Origin: an uncultured Actinomycetes bacterium
GTDB lineage: Bacteria; Actinomycetota; Thermoleophilia; Solirubrobacterales; Solirubrobacteraceae
DNA: 64,000 nt
Assembly: GCA_937888775.1 (NCBI GenBank)
Contig: CALAQT010000036.1
Coordinates: 1 to 64,000 of the forward strand
Direction of reading: 5' to 3'
Every line of letters begins with the position of its first letter. Position 1 is the stretch's first letter. The position numbers and the translations under genes were made by a program. Under the pieces are notes generated by a model that saw only the letters and a program-made list of their open reading frames with translations, made no database searches and had not been told where the DNA came from. Positions 45,392-55,641 of this stretch are shown here, piece by piece.

Positions 45392-47532
45392 TGACCGCAC
45401 CTTACGCCGGGGCGCCGGTCACTCAGAAGTTCCGTGAGCGCTGGCTCAACGTCGCCCGACAGGTCGGGAGTAATAAGCCGGTGGCCTCGGTGCAGATTCG
45501 GCGCGGCCGGTTGAACCGCACCTATCATCAGTACCCAGGGCTCGGCTACCCGACCTTTGGTGAGTACCCAGGCGTGCTGGGAATCGGCTTCTGGTACCCC
45601 GACTGGCAAGTCAACTCCGACTGGATGGACCTCGAAGGCGTCCTCAACATCAAGCTCGACCAGTCCTTCGATCAGAACGGCGTGCAGACATGCACGATCT
45701 CGATGGACAACGTGGCGCTGATCGAGACCACGGGTCACGCCGGGATGCTCTACCACATCGTCGAGAAGGGTTACTACTCACCCCTGCGCGGTTACGTGGC
45801 GCCAAAGCGCCCTGACCCCGGCGTGAAGAAGACCCCGTTCTTCAACCAGCTCCCCAACGCCCAGATCCGCATCATGCAGGGCTACGGCGAAGACGAGATG
45901 GTATGCACGTTCCTCGGGCTCATCGACGACATCGAGTCCACTAGTGTTGGCGGCCAGCTCACCATCACCGCACGTGACTTCGGTGGCGTGCTGGTCGACG
46001 AGCGCTTCTTCGGGTGGGCACAGGAGAAGTTTCTACCCTCACCACTGACCTTCGCGCCCCGCGTACTAGCCGAGAACAGCAAACTCGTGGGGGGCGGCGG
46101 CCGAGCCAGCTCGACCATCGCGGGGTACGACGCAGCCAACGTGACGAGCCGAGGGGGTGCTGGCTGGCGTAGCATCGTTCACCGATCGCCCGCCCACACC
46201 GAGTGGGTAGAGATCACCGTTCCGGTCTCCAAGTTCTCTCAGATGTTCGTCGGCTTCCCGATGGAGGGCATGGACTGCTTCGTGGGCATCAAGCCCCAAG
46301 CGCCCCCACCGACCAACATCGAGGGCGAAGGTGGCCTGACCAACCCACGTTTCAACGGCGAGGACATGATCCTCGACGGCGACGGCTGGTGGAATCCCAA
46401 CGGCGACATAGTCCCGGGCGTGGCGGGGGGCTGGCCGTACTTCGAGGAGATCCCAGCGACCAAGGTAGGCCCTCCGAGCTATATGAACCTGGGTGGTGCT
46501 TTTGAGGTCGGTGACGGCACCATCCTGCGTCTGGGATTCCGCGACCTGGGGGCGGCGACCGTCTCCAGCGATGGCGCGCTGCTGGGCGGTGGCTATCAGG
46601 CAGGTGTCGACTACCTCCAGGTCAACGCGCGCTCTTACAAGCAGAACGCGATCGCTGGACGTTACGTCATCATCGACGACGTGGCTGACATCATCCGCTG
46701 TGTGCTGCGCTGGTGCGGATTCAAGGGCTGGGAGGTTGAGAACACCGGCACCAACCTGCGCATGCCCTACGTGGCTGACTCAGCCAAGACGTTCATGGAT
46801 GTAGTCAAGGTGGTCACCGACATGACCGGCTACGTGTTCTTCATGGGCGAGCCGCGCGATCCCGAGAATGACCAGGATCTTGGCTACCCGATCTTCCGTA
46901 ACGCCCGAGCCCTCGAACCCCACACAGCCAAGACGGAGTTCATCGATGACAAGCTCCTACTTACCGACGCCAAGGTCAAGGTCTCAAACGCCGACGACCA
47001 CTGCATCATCCGCTGCCGAGGTAAAGCAAAGAATGATGGCGTGGCGCTTGGTGGTGACCAGGTACTCAGGATCATGTTTGCCTACATCCCTCCGTGGGCC
47101 GCTGAACAGGGAGGACACGTCGCAGGCGTACTCAAGCCGCTGACGCACTTCGACCACCTGTTCACCACGGTTGATGAGTGCGAGTTCGGCTGTTATCTGA
47201 TCGCGCTCCAGGTTGCCATGCTCAAGTACACGGCGATCGTTGACCTACCCGGGAATCCTGGCATCGGCCTGGACACCCTCCAAAGCGTGATCGACCGTAC
47301 CCAAGGGCTCAACTCACGGCTCTATGTCTCCAATCGCACCCAGGAGATGCAGTTCGGTAACAACGGCTACTGGCACCTGGAGATCGGCGGCTCGCTGATT
47401 GACACCCAGGACTTCGTAGGCGTGATGAAGGACTACAAAGCCGCCATCCTGCGCATCGACCGTGGTCGTCACGACCCGTGGCTGCGTAAGCGCCACGGCA
47501 AGGTGCTCGACTACGGTTACCAGGCGAGCTGA
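45391..47532 (+). CDS. Tail hub / baseplate protein
   Basis: Encodes 713 residues starting at ATG 45391. It has a hub-like N-terminal barrel (LEGVLNIKLDQSFDQNGVQ and QLTITARDFGGVLVD), a Gly/Pro-rich middle insert (about residues 300-380) resembling a carbohydrate-binding beta domain, and a second barrel-like half (ADIIRCVLRWCGFKGWEVEN and YVFFMGEPRDPENDQDLG). Such proteins form the trimeric cap at the tail tip. Recognition is by layout, length and position. Confidence 0.75.
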   Translation: MTAPYAGAPVTQKFRERWLNVARQVGSNKPVASVQIRRGRLNRTYHQYPGLGYPTFGEYPGVLGIGFWYPDWQVNSDWMDLEGVLNIKLDQSFDQNGVQTCTISMDNVALIETTGHAGMLYHIVEKGYYSPLRGYVAPKRPDPGVKKTPFFNQLPNAQIRIMQGYGEDEMVCTFLGLIDDIESTSVGGQLTITARDFGGVLVDERFFGWAQEKFLPSPLTFAPRVLAENSKLVGGGGRASSTIAGYDAANVTSRGGAGWRSIVHRSPAHTEWVEITVPVSKFSQMFVGFPMEGMDCFVGIKPQAPPPTNIEGEGGLTNPRFNGEDMILDGDGWWNPNGDIVPGVAGGWPYFEEIPATKVGPPSYMNLGGAFEVGDGTILRLGFRDLGAATVSSDGALLGGGYQAGVDYLQVNARSYKQNAIAGRYVIIDDVADIIRCVLRWCGFKGWEVENTGTNLRMPYVADSAKTFMDVVKVVTDMTGYVFFMGEPRDPENDQDLGYPIFRNARALEPHTAKTEFIDDKLLLTDAKVKVSNADDHCIIRCRGKAKNDGVALGGDQVLRIMFAYIPPWAAEQGGHVAGVLKPLTHFDHLFTTVDECEFGCYLIALQVAMLKYTAIVDLPGNPGIGLDTLQSVIDRTQGLNSRLYVSNRTQEMQFGNNGYWHLEIGGSLIDTQDFVGVMKDYKAAILRIDRGRHDPWLRKRHGKVLDYGYQAS

Positions 47533-47999
47533 TGCACACGCTCGATCACAACGCTATTGGTCGGTCACTCAAGGTGATCGGCTTTCAGCTCGCGGTGAAC
47601 ATGCACAAGGCTCGCCACCAGGCTGACGACTATCGACTGGCCGAAGTCTTCGAGCACCACCAGCTTGCCGTATCCGGGACCGCAGGGACGGGCGCCTTTA
47701 CGGACTTCTCGATCAACTTCCAAGAGGTTCTGTACTACGCGCCCACTCAGCGCAACAACAAGCTAGAGGACCCACAGGTCACCCACGGGGTGCAGCTTGA
47801 CTCTGGGGACGCGAAGCTCATCGTCTACGTGACCAAGTGGCTACTGGATGACAGCGCCAACTACCTCGGGGCCGTCGTGCGCATAGGCGCCGAGGAAGTG
47901 ACGTGGTCACCAGGGTCGTCGTACTCGGGAACCGTTCACATCACCTTTCAGGGCCTCGGCGTTCCCGTTGAGGACCCCGGATTCACCGACACGCCATAG
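47532..47999 (+). CDS. Minor tail protein
   Basis: Encodes 155 residues, TGATG-coupled to the hub. A beta-rich protein (LYYAPTQRNNKLEDPQVTHG and SSYSGTVHITFQGLGVPVED). It sits between the hub and fibre, so may link them. No family is recognised. Confidence 0.65.
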   Translation: MHTLDHNAIGRSLKVIGFQLAVNMHKARHQADDYRLAEVFEHHQLAVSGTAGTGAFTDFSINFQEVLYYAPTQRNNKLEDPQVTHGVQLDSGDAKLIVYVTKWLLDDSANYLGAVVRIGAEEVTWSPGSSYSGTVHITFQGLGVPVEDPGFTDTP

Positions 48000-48008
48000 G
48001 AGCCCACC

Positions 48009-51000
48009 GTGCATAAGACCACATTCGCAGGCTTGACTGAGCTTGATCCCGGTGATCCGATCTCGGCCGATGGCGCGAGCTTTACCCAGCGCAACCCGAG
48101 CATCACCGACCTCTACCTGCGGATCGGCGCCGTCACCCATCGTCACGACGCGCACTCCAAGCTCCCCGATCCTGTGGGCGTCCCGAGCGCCTCAGTGGCC
48201 ACCAGTGGTGGTCAGATCCAAGCCGGGATCTCCATCTTCGCGGAGTACACGCTGACCGATCTCGACGGCGGCGAGACGAGAGCCAGTCGAGCCGTTCAGG
48301 TGAACACCGAAGCCACGCCAGCCGCACCGAGTGGAGGAATCGACGCAGTCTTCGCTTCTGCGGCGGGCACGCTGCCAGTCGGTCAGTACGTCTATGCGCT
48401 TAGCCTCAATGACGCTGGTGGTGGCGAGACGGTTCTTGGCCCCGCGGTGTTCGTTCAGCGCCAGCCAGGCTACCCCTCCGGACAGGTCGATCTCTCGAAT
48501 CTGGCGCAGGAGCTTGGCGGTTTCTATGTCTCCTGGAACCTGTGGCGAGCCCAGGACGGCGGCAACTTCGAGATTCTGGGTACGGGCGTCACCGACACGT
48601 TCACCGATAGTGGGCTGATCTGCACCGATGCGGCACGCACGCCGCCGAACGACATGAGCAACGTGCTCTCGACCAACCTGCTGAGCATCACGCTGCCCAG
48701 TGGTGCCCAGGACAGCTCGATCAGTGCGAGTGCGGCGAGCATCAGCCTGTACCTGTCGACCGATGGGTCCTTCCCCAATCCCTGCCTGTACGCCATCTAC
48801 CCGGTCGCTTCGGCTGGGGCGACGATCCTCATCGCACAGCTCACACTGCTGACGGGTGCGCCCCCGGTAGTCTCACGCTCCATCCAGGGCGCCCAGAAGA
48901 TCAACCCCGACACCGACATGCTGGACTTCCCCTGGAAGCGTCCGGTGGCTAGTGCCTCGATGCTGCCGATGACAGGCAACGAGGACGGTGACATGCGTGA
49001 GACGTTGGACACGCATATCCTTTACATCTGGGACACGGGCACGTCCACCTGGATCGAGACCGCCCAGCCCGGGGCCTCTGGTGCAGCCGGGCCAGACGGT
49101 CCGACTGGTGCGAGTGGTGCTATGGGTCCGGCTGGACCTCCCGTGAGCGTGGACGGCCTCGGTCCGTTCACCGACATCGAGTTCGTCACCGGGGGCGACG
49201 TGGCGATCTCCGTCACCGACCTCGGCGGCGGTTCGGGTCAGGTGATGCTGACTGCCTCGGGTGGGGCCAGTGGTGATGTAGACAGTGGTGGCGGGGCCTC
49301 CATCTTCCCCTCACCAGAGACGGCAGACTATGTACTTGCCTCGGGAGATCGCTTCAAGGCGGTCGAGATGACGACGGGAGGTCACGTCCTCGTTCCCCTC
49401 AACGCGGACGTTGCCTTCGTGGTTGGCGATTGGGTTGAGCTATTCGCGGATACCACCGACAACGTTGATGTGCTGGCCTCGGGTGTCGTGGAAGTGCTCG
49501 CACCGTCAGGTTGGACGAGTCTCGCAGGTGAGAACGCGACGGCGCGTCTACGCTTGCGTGACATCGACTCCTGGGTGTTGAGCGGTCGCCTTGCATTCAC
49601 GCCCTCCGGTGGTGCCTCTGGCGTTTCCGGGCCTGAGCTGTTGTTCGCGGGCATCGCATCGGCGGTCACGACCGGAGGTATTCCTGGCGCGATGACCCTC
49701 GCCTACACCGTGCCCGCTGGCGCGTTCATCTCCCTGGTAGCGACGAATACCGACGAGGTCGAGGAGCTGTCCGGTGTGACCGACTCACAGGGCAATACCT
49801 GGCACCTTGACTCTTCGGGCCTCGGCGTCACCGTAGCGTCGTGTCACGTCTCCGCGGAGCTAGTGGTAGGCGTGGATACGATCACAGTTGCCGGTGCTGG
49901 ACTACATTGGTCAGTCTACGCATCCTCGTTCTCGGACGTGGGCGACCTGCGCGTTGCTGGCGTGGTCACCAACCCGTCATGCAGCATCACCCCAGTAGCA
50001 GGCGATCTTGTCGTCGGGTACAACGCAGGTTACGAGAACGACTCGACTTCGCCGTGGATCACCCTGTTCACGCAGACCGGCACCGACTCTGGCGCTGGAG
50101 GCTCTTATCAGATCGCCGCTGGTGGTAGCGTCACTTATGAGGGCGCTCCCTACACAGAGCCGAGCGTTGCGGTTGCCTATGAGCCCGCTAGTGTTGCCAC
50201 ATTCCTATACGACACCTTCACCAACGTTGATGGCACGCCGCTCACCGCGCACATAGGTGAGGTTGGAGCCGTGTGGGTGATGCACCCCGCTGGCGATGTC
50301 AACCCATCGATAATCACGACAGACGAACTACGGCGCGGGGATGCACACGTCGCCGAGAACCGCCAGTTCGCCTCCTGGGTTCCGCTGAGCGCGGACTACA
50401 CAGTCACCGCTGTCTTGACGGGCGTAGGTGCGGCCAACCAGGGCTACATGGACATCTGGGCGCGGCTGGACGAGACCGCGAACACCGGCTACCTGCTGCG
50501 CTACAACATGAACCCCGGTGGTGGGGCGCCTCCCGAGTTCGAGCTATTCCGTGCCGTTGCTGGCTCGTTCACCGAGTTGGGAACCTACACGGTTTCGCCG
50601 CCCGTAACGGCAACACTGAGCGTCGTCGGTACCACGATCAGTGTGAGTATCGGCGGAACGGTAGTGATGAGCTACACCGATAGTGGTGTAAGCGCTATCG
50701 GTCGAGTGGGTGTCGGCGGCGGCACAGGCGGCGGTGGGGACGCAACCAACGGCGTCTGGCTAAGCAGTCTGCTAGCCCTCCCAGCGGCAGTGTTCTTGAA
50801 GGACGCCTTCGTCGATGCCGATGCCACGGACCTGTCTGCGCACACGAGCGACTCGGGCTCGGCGTGGACCTACGAAGGCGCCGAAGCCGGGGTGCTCCAG
50901 ATCCTTACCGACTCTCTGGTGGGCGTGGTCAACGGCGGCGACACGCAGCCGACCTACTACGCTGATGTCACGCCGCCCAGCGCCGACTACGAGGTTAGCG

Positions 51001-51353
51001 CCGTGGTACACAACGTCAACTCGACAGGGGTCGCGATTGGCCTTTGGGCTAGGCTTGATACGACGGCCCATCGGGGTTACCTTGCTTCCATCGGTGGTGG
51101 AGTGATAGGTCTCTACCTTCACTACACCGGAGGGGGTTCGTCTTATACGTTGGGCGGTTCTGCTTCTGTGGCCGAAGGCGACACCATCACGCTCAAGGTG
51201 CAAGGCACGACGATTAGCGTACTGGTCAACGGCGTGACGCAGATCACGGCCACTGACGGCACGATGACGGCGGCCGGGAAGGTCGGAGTTCGCGCCGTGG
51301 CCTACAGCGGCATCGCAGGCACGATCGACGACCTCGTAGCAACGACGGTCTAA
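48009..51353 (+). CDS. Tail fibre with collagen-like stalk and two lectin-like domains
   Basis: Encodes 1114 residues from a GTG. The first 330 residues have fibronectin-like strands (TLPVGQYVYALSLNDAGGGE). A short collagen-like run (GAAGPDGPTGASGAMGPAG) lies near residues 354-375. Two similar domains follow at about residues 730-910 and 927-1114, each with F..D.F....T.L..H....W starts and ARLD near the middle, the pattern of concanavalin/LamG-type carbohydrate-binding beta sandwiches. They are tandem duplicates and the most likely receptor-binding units. Confidence 0.8.
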   Translation: MHKTTFAGLTELDPGDPISADGASFTQRNPSITDLYLRIGAVTHRHDAHSKLPDPVGVPSASVATSGGQIQAGISIFAEYTLTDLDGGETRASRAVQVNTEATPAAPSGGIDAVFASAAGTLPVGQYVYALSLNDAGGGETVLGPAVFVQRQPGYPSGQVDLSNLAQELGGFYVSWNLWRAQDGGNFEILGTGVTDTFTDSGLICTDAARTPPNDMSNVLSTNLLSITLPSGAQDSSISASAASISLYLSTDGSFPNPCLYAIYPVASAGATILIAQLTLLTGAPPVVSRSIQGAQKINPDTDMLDFPWKRPVASASMLPMTGNEDGDMRETLDTHILYIWDTGTSTWIETAQPGASGAAGPDGPTGASGAMGPAGPPVSVDGLGPFTDIEFVTGGDVAISVTDLGGGSGQVMLTASGGASGDVDSGGGASIFPSPETADYVLASGDRFKAVEMTTGGHVLVPLNADVAFVVGDWVELFADTTDNVDVLASGVVEVLAPSGWTSLAGENATARLRLRDIDSWVLSGRLAFTPSGGASGVSGPELLFAGIASAVTTGGIPGAMTLAYTVPAGAFISLVATNTDEVEELSGVTDSQGNTWHLDSSGLGVTVASCHVSAELVVGVDTITVAGAGLHWSVYASSFSDVGDLRVAGVVTNPSCSITPVAGDLVVGYNAGYENDSTSPWITLFTQTGTDSGAGGSYQIAAGGSVTYEGAPYTEPSVAVAYEPASVATFLYDTFTNVDGTPLTAHIGEVGAVWVMHPAGDVNPSIITTDELRRGDAHVAENRQFASWVPLSADYTVTAVLTGVGAANQGYMDIWARLDETANTGYLLRYNMNPGGGAPPEFELFRAVAGSFTELGTYTVSPPVTATLSVVGTTISVSIGGTVVMSYTDSGVSAIGRVGVGGGTGGGGDATNGVWLSSLLALPAAVFLKDAFVDADATDLSAHTSDSGSAWTYEGAEAGVLQILTDSLVGVVNGGDTQPTYYADVTPPSADYEVSAVVHNVNSTGVAIGLWARLDTTAHRGYLASIGGGVIGLYLHYTGGGSSYTLGGSASVAEGDTITLKVQGTTISVLVNGVTQITATDGTMTAAGKVGVRAVAYSGIAGTIDDLVATTV

Positions 51354-51354
51354 A

Positions 51355-53178
51355 TTGGCCAATCCCGCACTGAAATCAATCGCCGCTTTCGAGGCCCCAG
51401 GTTGGGCTTTTCAGGACGACTGCGGCTACTACATCCACGCCGGACGGGTCTACCTCCAGGGCGCGATCAACAACAACGACGGCTACCCCGTCGTACCGAT
51501 CACCAGCACTACGATTCTGACCGGGCTGCCGCCAGCGATTCGCCCAACCTCAGACCAGCCCGTAGTCCTGTTCGTGGACGTGTTCGGATCCAACGATACG
51601 ATCACCCCCGGCGTACACCAGCCGCTCACTCCCCTGGCTGCCACCGTGACCACCAGCGGGGAGCTGCGCCTGGACGTGATGCCGCCCTACCTCAACGTGC
51701 CGCCACCCGACCCGCCCTACCGGCACATCGACGCCACCACCGGGTTGATGATCCCCGACTTCACGGGCGGGATCATCTACACGATCGCACTGGGCAACGC
51801 GAGCTGGCTACTTCACCACGAGGTCGATAGCTACCCGACTAAGAGCTTCGATCCCTACCTGGCCTTCTACGCCTTCGATGACATCGATTCTACGATCGAC
51901 GTGCATGGGACGCGCGTTCACCTTGGCGGTCGCGTGCGCGTTACTCAGGAGCGACCGTTCTCGCTTTCGCTCTACGGGCATCTCCCCGAAGAGTTCCTGG
52001 CGGGCATCACGCCGGACGACAGTTTCTTCTCCTACACGATCGCGCACGACTCTGACGGCGTCCCCTATGTGCTGAAAATCTACGGCGAAGAGAAGCTCAT
52101 CGGCATTGAGCAGGACTCCGTCAGCACTCCTTGGCCAGCACCACCCGCATGGGGTGTCAACGGGTGGGGTGACATCCGCACCACGGGGTACTGGGTTCCG
52201 AGTGGCCTGTATGACTGGGAAGGACTGGCCGACACCGGCCCCGAGAGTTCCGAGGGTCTGCGCTGGACACCGGGTGCGATGCGAGGTCAGCGCATGGGCG
52301 GCGGTGCCCTCGATGGTAACGGTGACGTGTTCGCGCTCGGCGTCTCACGCGAGGCGGTGAGCTGGGACCACGGCGCGTACTGGGTGAGCGCCCATGCACC
52401 CAACATGGGTGGGTTCCATTACGACACCACCTGCCCTCAAGCTGGCCCCAGCGGTCATGTGACCGCGTCCATCAGTGACCTACTAGAGGACTTCTACCCG
52501 CTGCCCGACTGGTTCGCCGTCTACGTCATATTTGAGACCTCGTGGCAGAACTACACCACCGGCCAGGGGGACGACTTTACGCCCTGGATGTTCGCCACCT
52601 GCGGCGTCTTCGGGACCGACTCGCACGCCGCTCCGGTCAGCGCCGATGCCGACTGCATCCTGGTCAACGCCCTCGACGGCACCGACACCCCTACTGGTCA
52701 GTCACTGGGCGGTGGAGACCTGCCCCTGAGTAATCCACTAGCACCGACACCTTTCGCTGGCACTTGGCCTAATCACGGCTACGCCTTCGGCTCCCAGGGT
52801 GACGGTGGCAGCTCGCGCCAGGAGGGAATGCTCGCGCGCCCCGGCCGCGCCAGCGCCTACCCGTATGACCCCAACCGGCTGTCCACGGCGCTGCTGTGGA
52901 AGCCCGATGAAATCAATGACCTCACGCTGCGTCTCGACGGGGAGACGAACGCAGGCACGGTCGGGATCACGTTGCAAGTCCTGCCGTTCTGGGAGCAGCG
53001 CCGCCATTGGCTAAAGGTCGGTGACGTGCTCGACCTGACCGGGGCCGGATGGCAATCTCCCTCGGCCCCCGGCCAGATATTCCCAGGCCCCGTCGATGCT
53101 GGCGTGGTGCGACTCCGCAGCAAGATCCCCCTGCGCGAGCAGTACCGCATCAGCGGCAGCGGGCTCGCGCCGCGCTGA
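51355..53178 (+). CDS. Second large adsorption / tail fibre protein
   Basis: Encodes 607 residues from a TTG one base after the previous stop; no ATG or GTG fits, so TTG is accepted. It is beta-rich throughout with many Gly, Pro and Trp and short acidic turns (HAGRVYLQGAINNNDGYPVV; FYAFDDIDSTIDVHGTRVHL). No enzyme motif is recognised. It ends the tail block and is followed by the recombination genes. Confidence 0.75.
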   Translation: MANPALKSIAAFEAPGWAFQDDCGYYIHAGRVYLQGAINNNDGYPVVPITSTTILTGLPPAIRPTSDQPVVLFVDVFGSNDTITPGVHQPLTPLAATVTTSGELRLDVMPPYLNVPPPDPPYRHIDATTGLMIPDFTGGIIYTIALGNASWLLHHEVDSYPTKSFDPYLAFYAFDDIDSTIDVHGTRVHLGGRVRVTQERPFSLSLYGHLPEEFLAGITPDDSFFSYTIAHDSDGVPYVLKIYGEEKLIGIEQDSVSTPWPAPPAWGVNGWGDIRTTGYWVPSGLYDWEGLADTGPESSEGLRWTPGAMRGQRMGGGALDGNGDVFALGVSREAVSWDHGAYWVSAHAPNMGGFHYDTTCPQAGPSGHVTASISDLLEDFYPLPDWFAVYVIFETSWQNYTTGQGDDFTPWMFATCGVFGTDSHAAPVSADADCILVNALDGTDTPTGQSLGGGDLPLSNPLAPTPFAGTWPNHGYAFGSQGDGGSSRQEGMLARPGRASAYPYDPNRLSTALLWKPDEINDLTLRLDGETNAGTVGITLQVLPFWEQRRHWLKVGDVLDLTGAGWQSPSAPGQIFPGPVDAGVVRLRSKIPLREQYRISGSGLAPR

Positions 53179-53236
53179 GGTTCACCGTCCGGGTCACCGG
53201 CTAGGGTCACCAGCTTCAACGACCCTTGGAGGAACG

Positions 53237-54526
53237 ATGGCAGAGCCCAAGCAGGGAGAGCCCAAGCAGGAGCAGACGGAGGACCGGGTAGGTCGCGAGG
53301 GAGGCCGGTGGCTGAACGCTCGGCCGACCCCCGCCGAGTTTGCGGAGTGGTTTGAGACGAACATGAAGATCGACCCGGCGCTCAACGCGCTCGATTACGT
53401 CGGCGGCGTGGTGCTGATCCCGGCCGTCGACACCAAGTCCAAGTACGTGACCGGCTTCCGCAACGGCAAGCCGATCATCGAGGAGCGCGAGGAGCTGGCG
53501 TTCATCCCCTACGCCAAGGTCGAGACGCGCATCAACTACTTCTGGGATCTCATCGCCGCCCACCATGAGGATTGGGTCGCGTTCGTCGAGCACGTCGACC
53601 TGGAGCGCCTGCCGGTGGTGATCGAAGCCGCCGTGCAGACGATCGAGGAGGAGGGCAAGACGACGACGACCGAGCGCCCCGGCCGCCCCGATGCGATGAC
53701 CTCGATGGTTCACCAGCTCCCCAAGGGCTTCTCGATCGCGGCGATCCCAGTGGGCGAAGGGTTCACCTACTTCCTGTGCTGCACGACGCTCGTCGAGATT
53801 TACGACGCCGCCAAGCTCGCCGCGGCGCTGGAGAAGGCCTACGAGATGCTCGCAGCCGCGGGTCACGGGGCCAAGCTCGACGAGGCGATGTCGATCGCCC
53901 GGAAGCTGACGCCACCGCTACGCCGAGGCAGCGCCACCAAGCAGGTCCCGCTGCTCAAGGGCGGCTACGGCAGTCGCCAGCCCTACGCCGACGACTCGTC
54001 GCTGATGAAGGCAGAGACCGGCGCTCTGGGTCGCGCGCTCGGCTTCGCCGGGATCTTCGTCATCCCGGGCTCGGGCGTGGCGACCGCCGAGGACATGCAG
54101 GAGTCGCTCTCTCAGGGCCAGACGGTGAGCCAGGCGCCCCAGGCTGAGGCCGACGCGGGTCCGAGCACCCCCGAGGCCGCTCCAGCCCGCACAGGGGCCG
54201 AGCAGGCGCAGGACGACGAGACCAAGCTCGCGGCCCAGGCCGCCGCGCTCTGGAAGACGCTGAGCGAGGACTTCCCCGCGAAGGCCACCGAGTTCGGCAC
54301 GTGGGCGCGCACCCGGCACCTGGCCAGCCTGCACGACGCCAAGGGCGCGATGCTGCGCGGCGTCGTGCGCAAGCTGGAGACGCTCGTCGACCAGGCCAAG
54401 CACGAGCAGCAGGAGCGCCTGGTCCAACCCACCCTCGAAAGCGCCGTTGCCGAGCCCGAAGTAGAGGCCGGGGGTGAGACCGTTGCCGCCCCAGCCGAGG
54501 AAGAGCCCAGCCCAGCAGCAGAGTGA
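53237..54526 (+). CDS. ERF-type single-strand annealing recombinase
   Basis: Encodes 429 residues; TTGGAGGA precedes the ATG at 53237 (a longer frame from 53096 is not needed). The ERF-superfamily signature is seen at MKAETGALGRALGFAGI (about residue 258), preceded by ALEKAYEMLAAAGHGAKLDE. The N-terminal half contains VVLIPAVDTKSKYVTGFRNG and YAKVETRINYFWDL. The C-terminal 150 residues are an Ala/Glu-rich linker and tail. ERF proteins anneal complementary strands in phage recombination with a partner nuclease, here the Fe-S nuclease at 56850. Confidence 0.8.
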   Translation: MAEPKQGEPKQEQTEDRVGREGGRWLNARPTPAEFAEWFETNMKIDPALNALDYVGGVVLIPAVDTKSKYVTGFRNGKPIIEEREELAFIPYAKVETRINYFWDLIAAHHEDWVAFVEHVDLERLPVVIEAAVQTIEEEGKTTTTERPGRPDAMTSMVHQLPKGFSIAAIPVGEGFTYFLCCTTLVEIYDAAKLAAALEKAYEMLAAAGHGAKLDEAMSIARKLTPPLRRGSATKQVPLLKGGYGSRQPYADDSSLMKAETGALGRALGFAGIFVIPGSGVATAEDMQESLSQGQTVSQAPQAEADAGPSTPEAAPARTGAEQAQDDETKLAAQAAALWKTLSEDFPAKATEFGTWARTRHLASLHDAKGAMLRGVVRKLETLVDQAKHEQQERLVQPTLESAVAEPEVEAGGETVAAPAEEEPSPAAE

Positions 54527-54857
54527 CGCCGCTGCTCAGGTCGAGCGCGCCGCCGCGGCACTCTACGTTCAGATCCATCCACGCTGGACCTGGGAGGGCG
54601 TTGCGCCGATGTGGAAGGAGCTGTGGCGCGGTCACATCCGAAACCTCGTGCAAATGGGGGTGATCTCGCTACCGCCCCCACCTAACGACGAGCGACCGAT
54701 CGAGGGTCAGCTCACCATCGATCAGATGGTTTGCAACCACGTGTGGGCCGTGGGTTCGGACGCCTGCGATAGCTGCGGCGTGAGCTATCAAGCCTTGCAC
54801 TTCGTGCCCGATGAGGTCGATCCGATGCGCGGTGTGCCCTTCGAGGATGAGCCGTGA
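54474..54857 (+). CDS. 127-residue protein with CxxC
   Basis: Starts at GTG 54474 and overlaps the ERF gene by about 50 nt; a later TTG at 54483 is an alternative. The N-terminal third is Pro/Gln-rich, and the C-terminal half has CNHVWAVGSDACDSCGVSYQ, a four-ligand zinc-finger-like motif. Function unknown. Confidence 0.65.
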   Translation: MRPLPPQPRKSPAQQQSDAAAQVERAAAALYVQIHPRWTWEGVAPMWKELWRGHIRNLVQMGVISLPPPPNDERPIEGQLTIDQMVCNHVWAVGSDACDSCGVSYQALHFVPDEVDPMRGVPFEDEP

Positions 54858-55312
54858 ACGTGATGCCCGGAGGTCCGGTCGTCGCTACCAACGGGAGACG
54901 GCTGCGCATCATGCCGCCCGAGGGCTGGGTCTGGCACGAGATTGACGTGCCGCGTGTGCCGCCCTCGATGAACAACAACGAGATACGGTCGAGCTGGCGC
55001 GGCTTCCAGACCCTCAAGAAGGACTGGCAGTCAGAGGTCGAGCTAATGCTGATGGTCCACGACATCAAACGTGAGGCCTATCAGCGAGCGATCGCTGGGG
55101 CGTGGATGCGTTTCGACGTGCGAGCAGGGCGACGCGACAGCGGTAACTACAGCTCGCTCATCTCCAAGGCCCTCGGTGACGCGCTAGATAACTACCGCGC
55201 GATCCCTGATGACGATGACCTGCACTTCTTCTTCACGGGCACAGAGTTCGAGGGCGTCACCGGGACACCACGGACCCGCTTCGTCATCGCACTCCAGCCC
55301 AACGACTTGTAA
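54854..55312 (+). CDS. RusA-like Holliday junction resolvase
   Basis: Encodes 152 residues. The family core is visible: VPPSMNNNEIRSSWRGF, then FDVRAGRRDSGNYSSLISKA and DALDNYRAIPDDDDLHFFF, giving the three acidic residues (near 95, 112 and 118) and the basic helix used by RusA enzymes to cut Holliday junctions. The gene is coupled to its neighbours and lies beside the ERF gene, as expected for a phage recombination module. Confidence 0.8.
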   Translation: MNVMPGGPVVATNGRRLRIMPPEGWVWHEIDVPRVPPSMNNNEIRSSWRGFQTLKKDWQSEVELMLMVHDIKREAYQRAIAGAWMRFDVRAGRRDSGNYSSLISKALGDALDNYRAIPDDDDLHFFFTGTEFEGVTGTPRTRFVIALQPNDL

Positions 55313-55328
55313 CCCACCAGGAGGAACT

Positions 55329-55535
55329 ATGCCCACCACCAAGAAGGCCCCACCCATCCGGACGCCGGACGACAAGGTCAAGAAGGCCAAGCAGGTGAGC
55401 ACTCAGGCGATCAACAAGGCCGCCGCCGTCGCCGCCGACATCGCCCGCAATCGCTCGACGCGGACTCGCTCGTCCTACAAGATCAAGGCCGACGCGCTGG
55501 ACAGGGTGGCACGCATCTTGTCGGGCAAGGAGTAA
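55329..55535 (+). CDS. 68-residue basic helical protein
   Basis: AGGAGGAA precedes the ATG. The first 25 residues are rich in Lys and Pro, and the rest is Ala/Arg/Lys helical (KAAAVAADIARNRSTRTRSS). It may bind nucleic acid. It is followed by a strong hairpin, so it ends a transcript. No family is recognised. Confidence 0.65.
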   Translation: MPTTKKAPPIRTPDDKVKKAKQVSTQAINKAAAVAADIARNRSTRTRSSYKIKADALDRVARILSGKE

Positions 55536-55539
55536 GACG

Positions 55540-55586
55540 AACGCCCCGAGCCCGCCGCGGGATATGAGGCAACGGGCTGGGGCGTT
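55540..55586 (+). terminator. 14-bp stem terminator
   Basis: AACGCCCC (55540-55547) and AGCCCG (55549-55554) pair with CGGGCT (55573-55578) and GGGGCGTT (55579-55586), with a one-base bulge. It follows the gene at 55329 by 5 nt. TTCTGA follows, so the T-run is short. Confidence 0.65.
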
Positions 55587-55641
55587 CTGAGGGAGGAGAG
55601 TCCCTTGCGCTGCGCATGAAACCACAACGAGAGGACAGACA

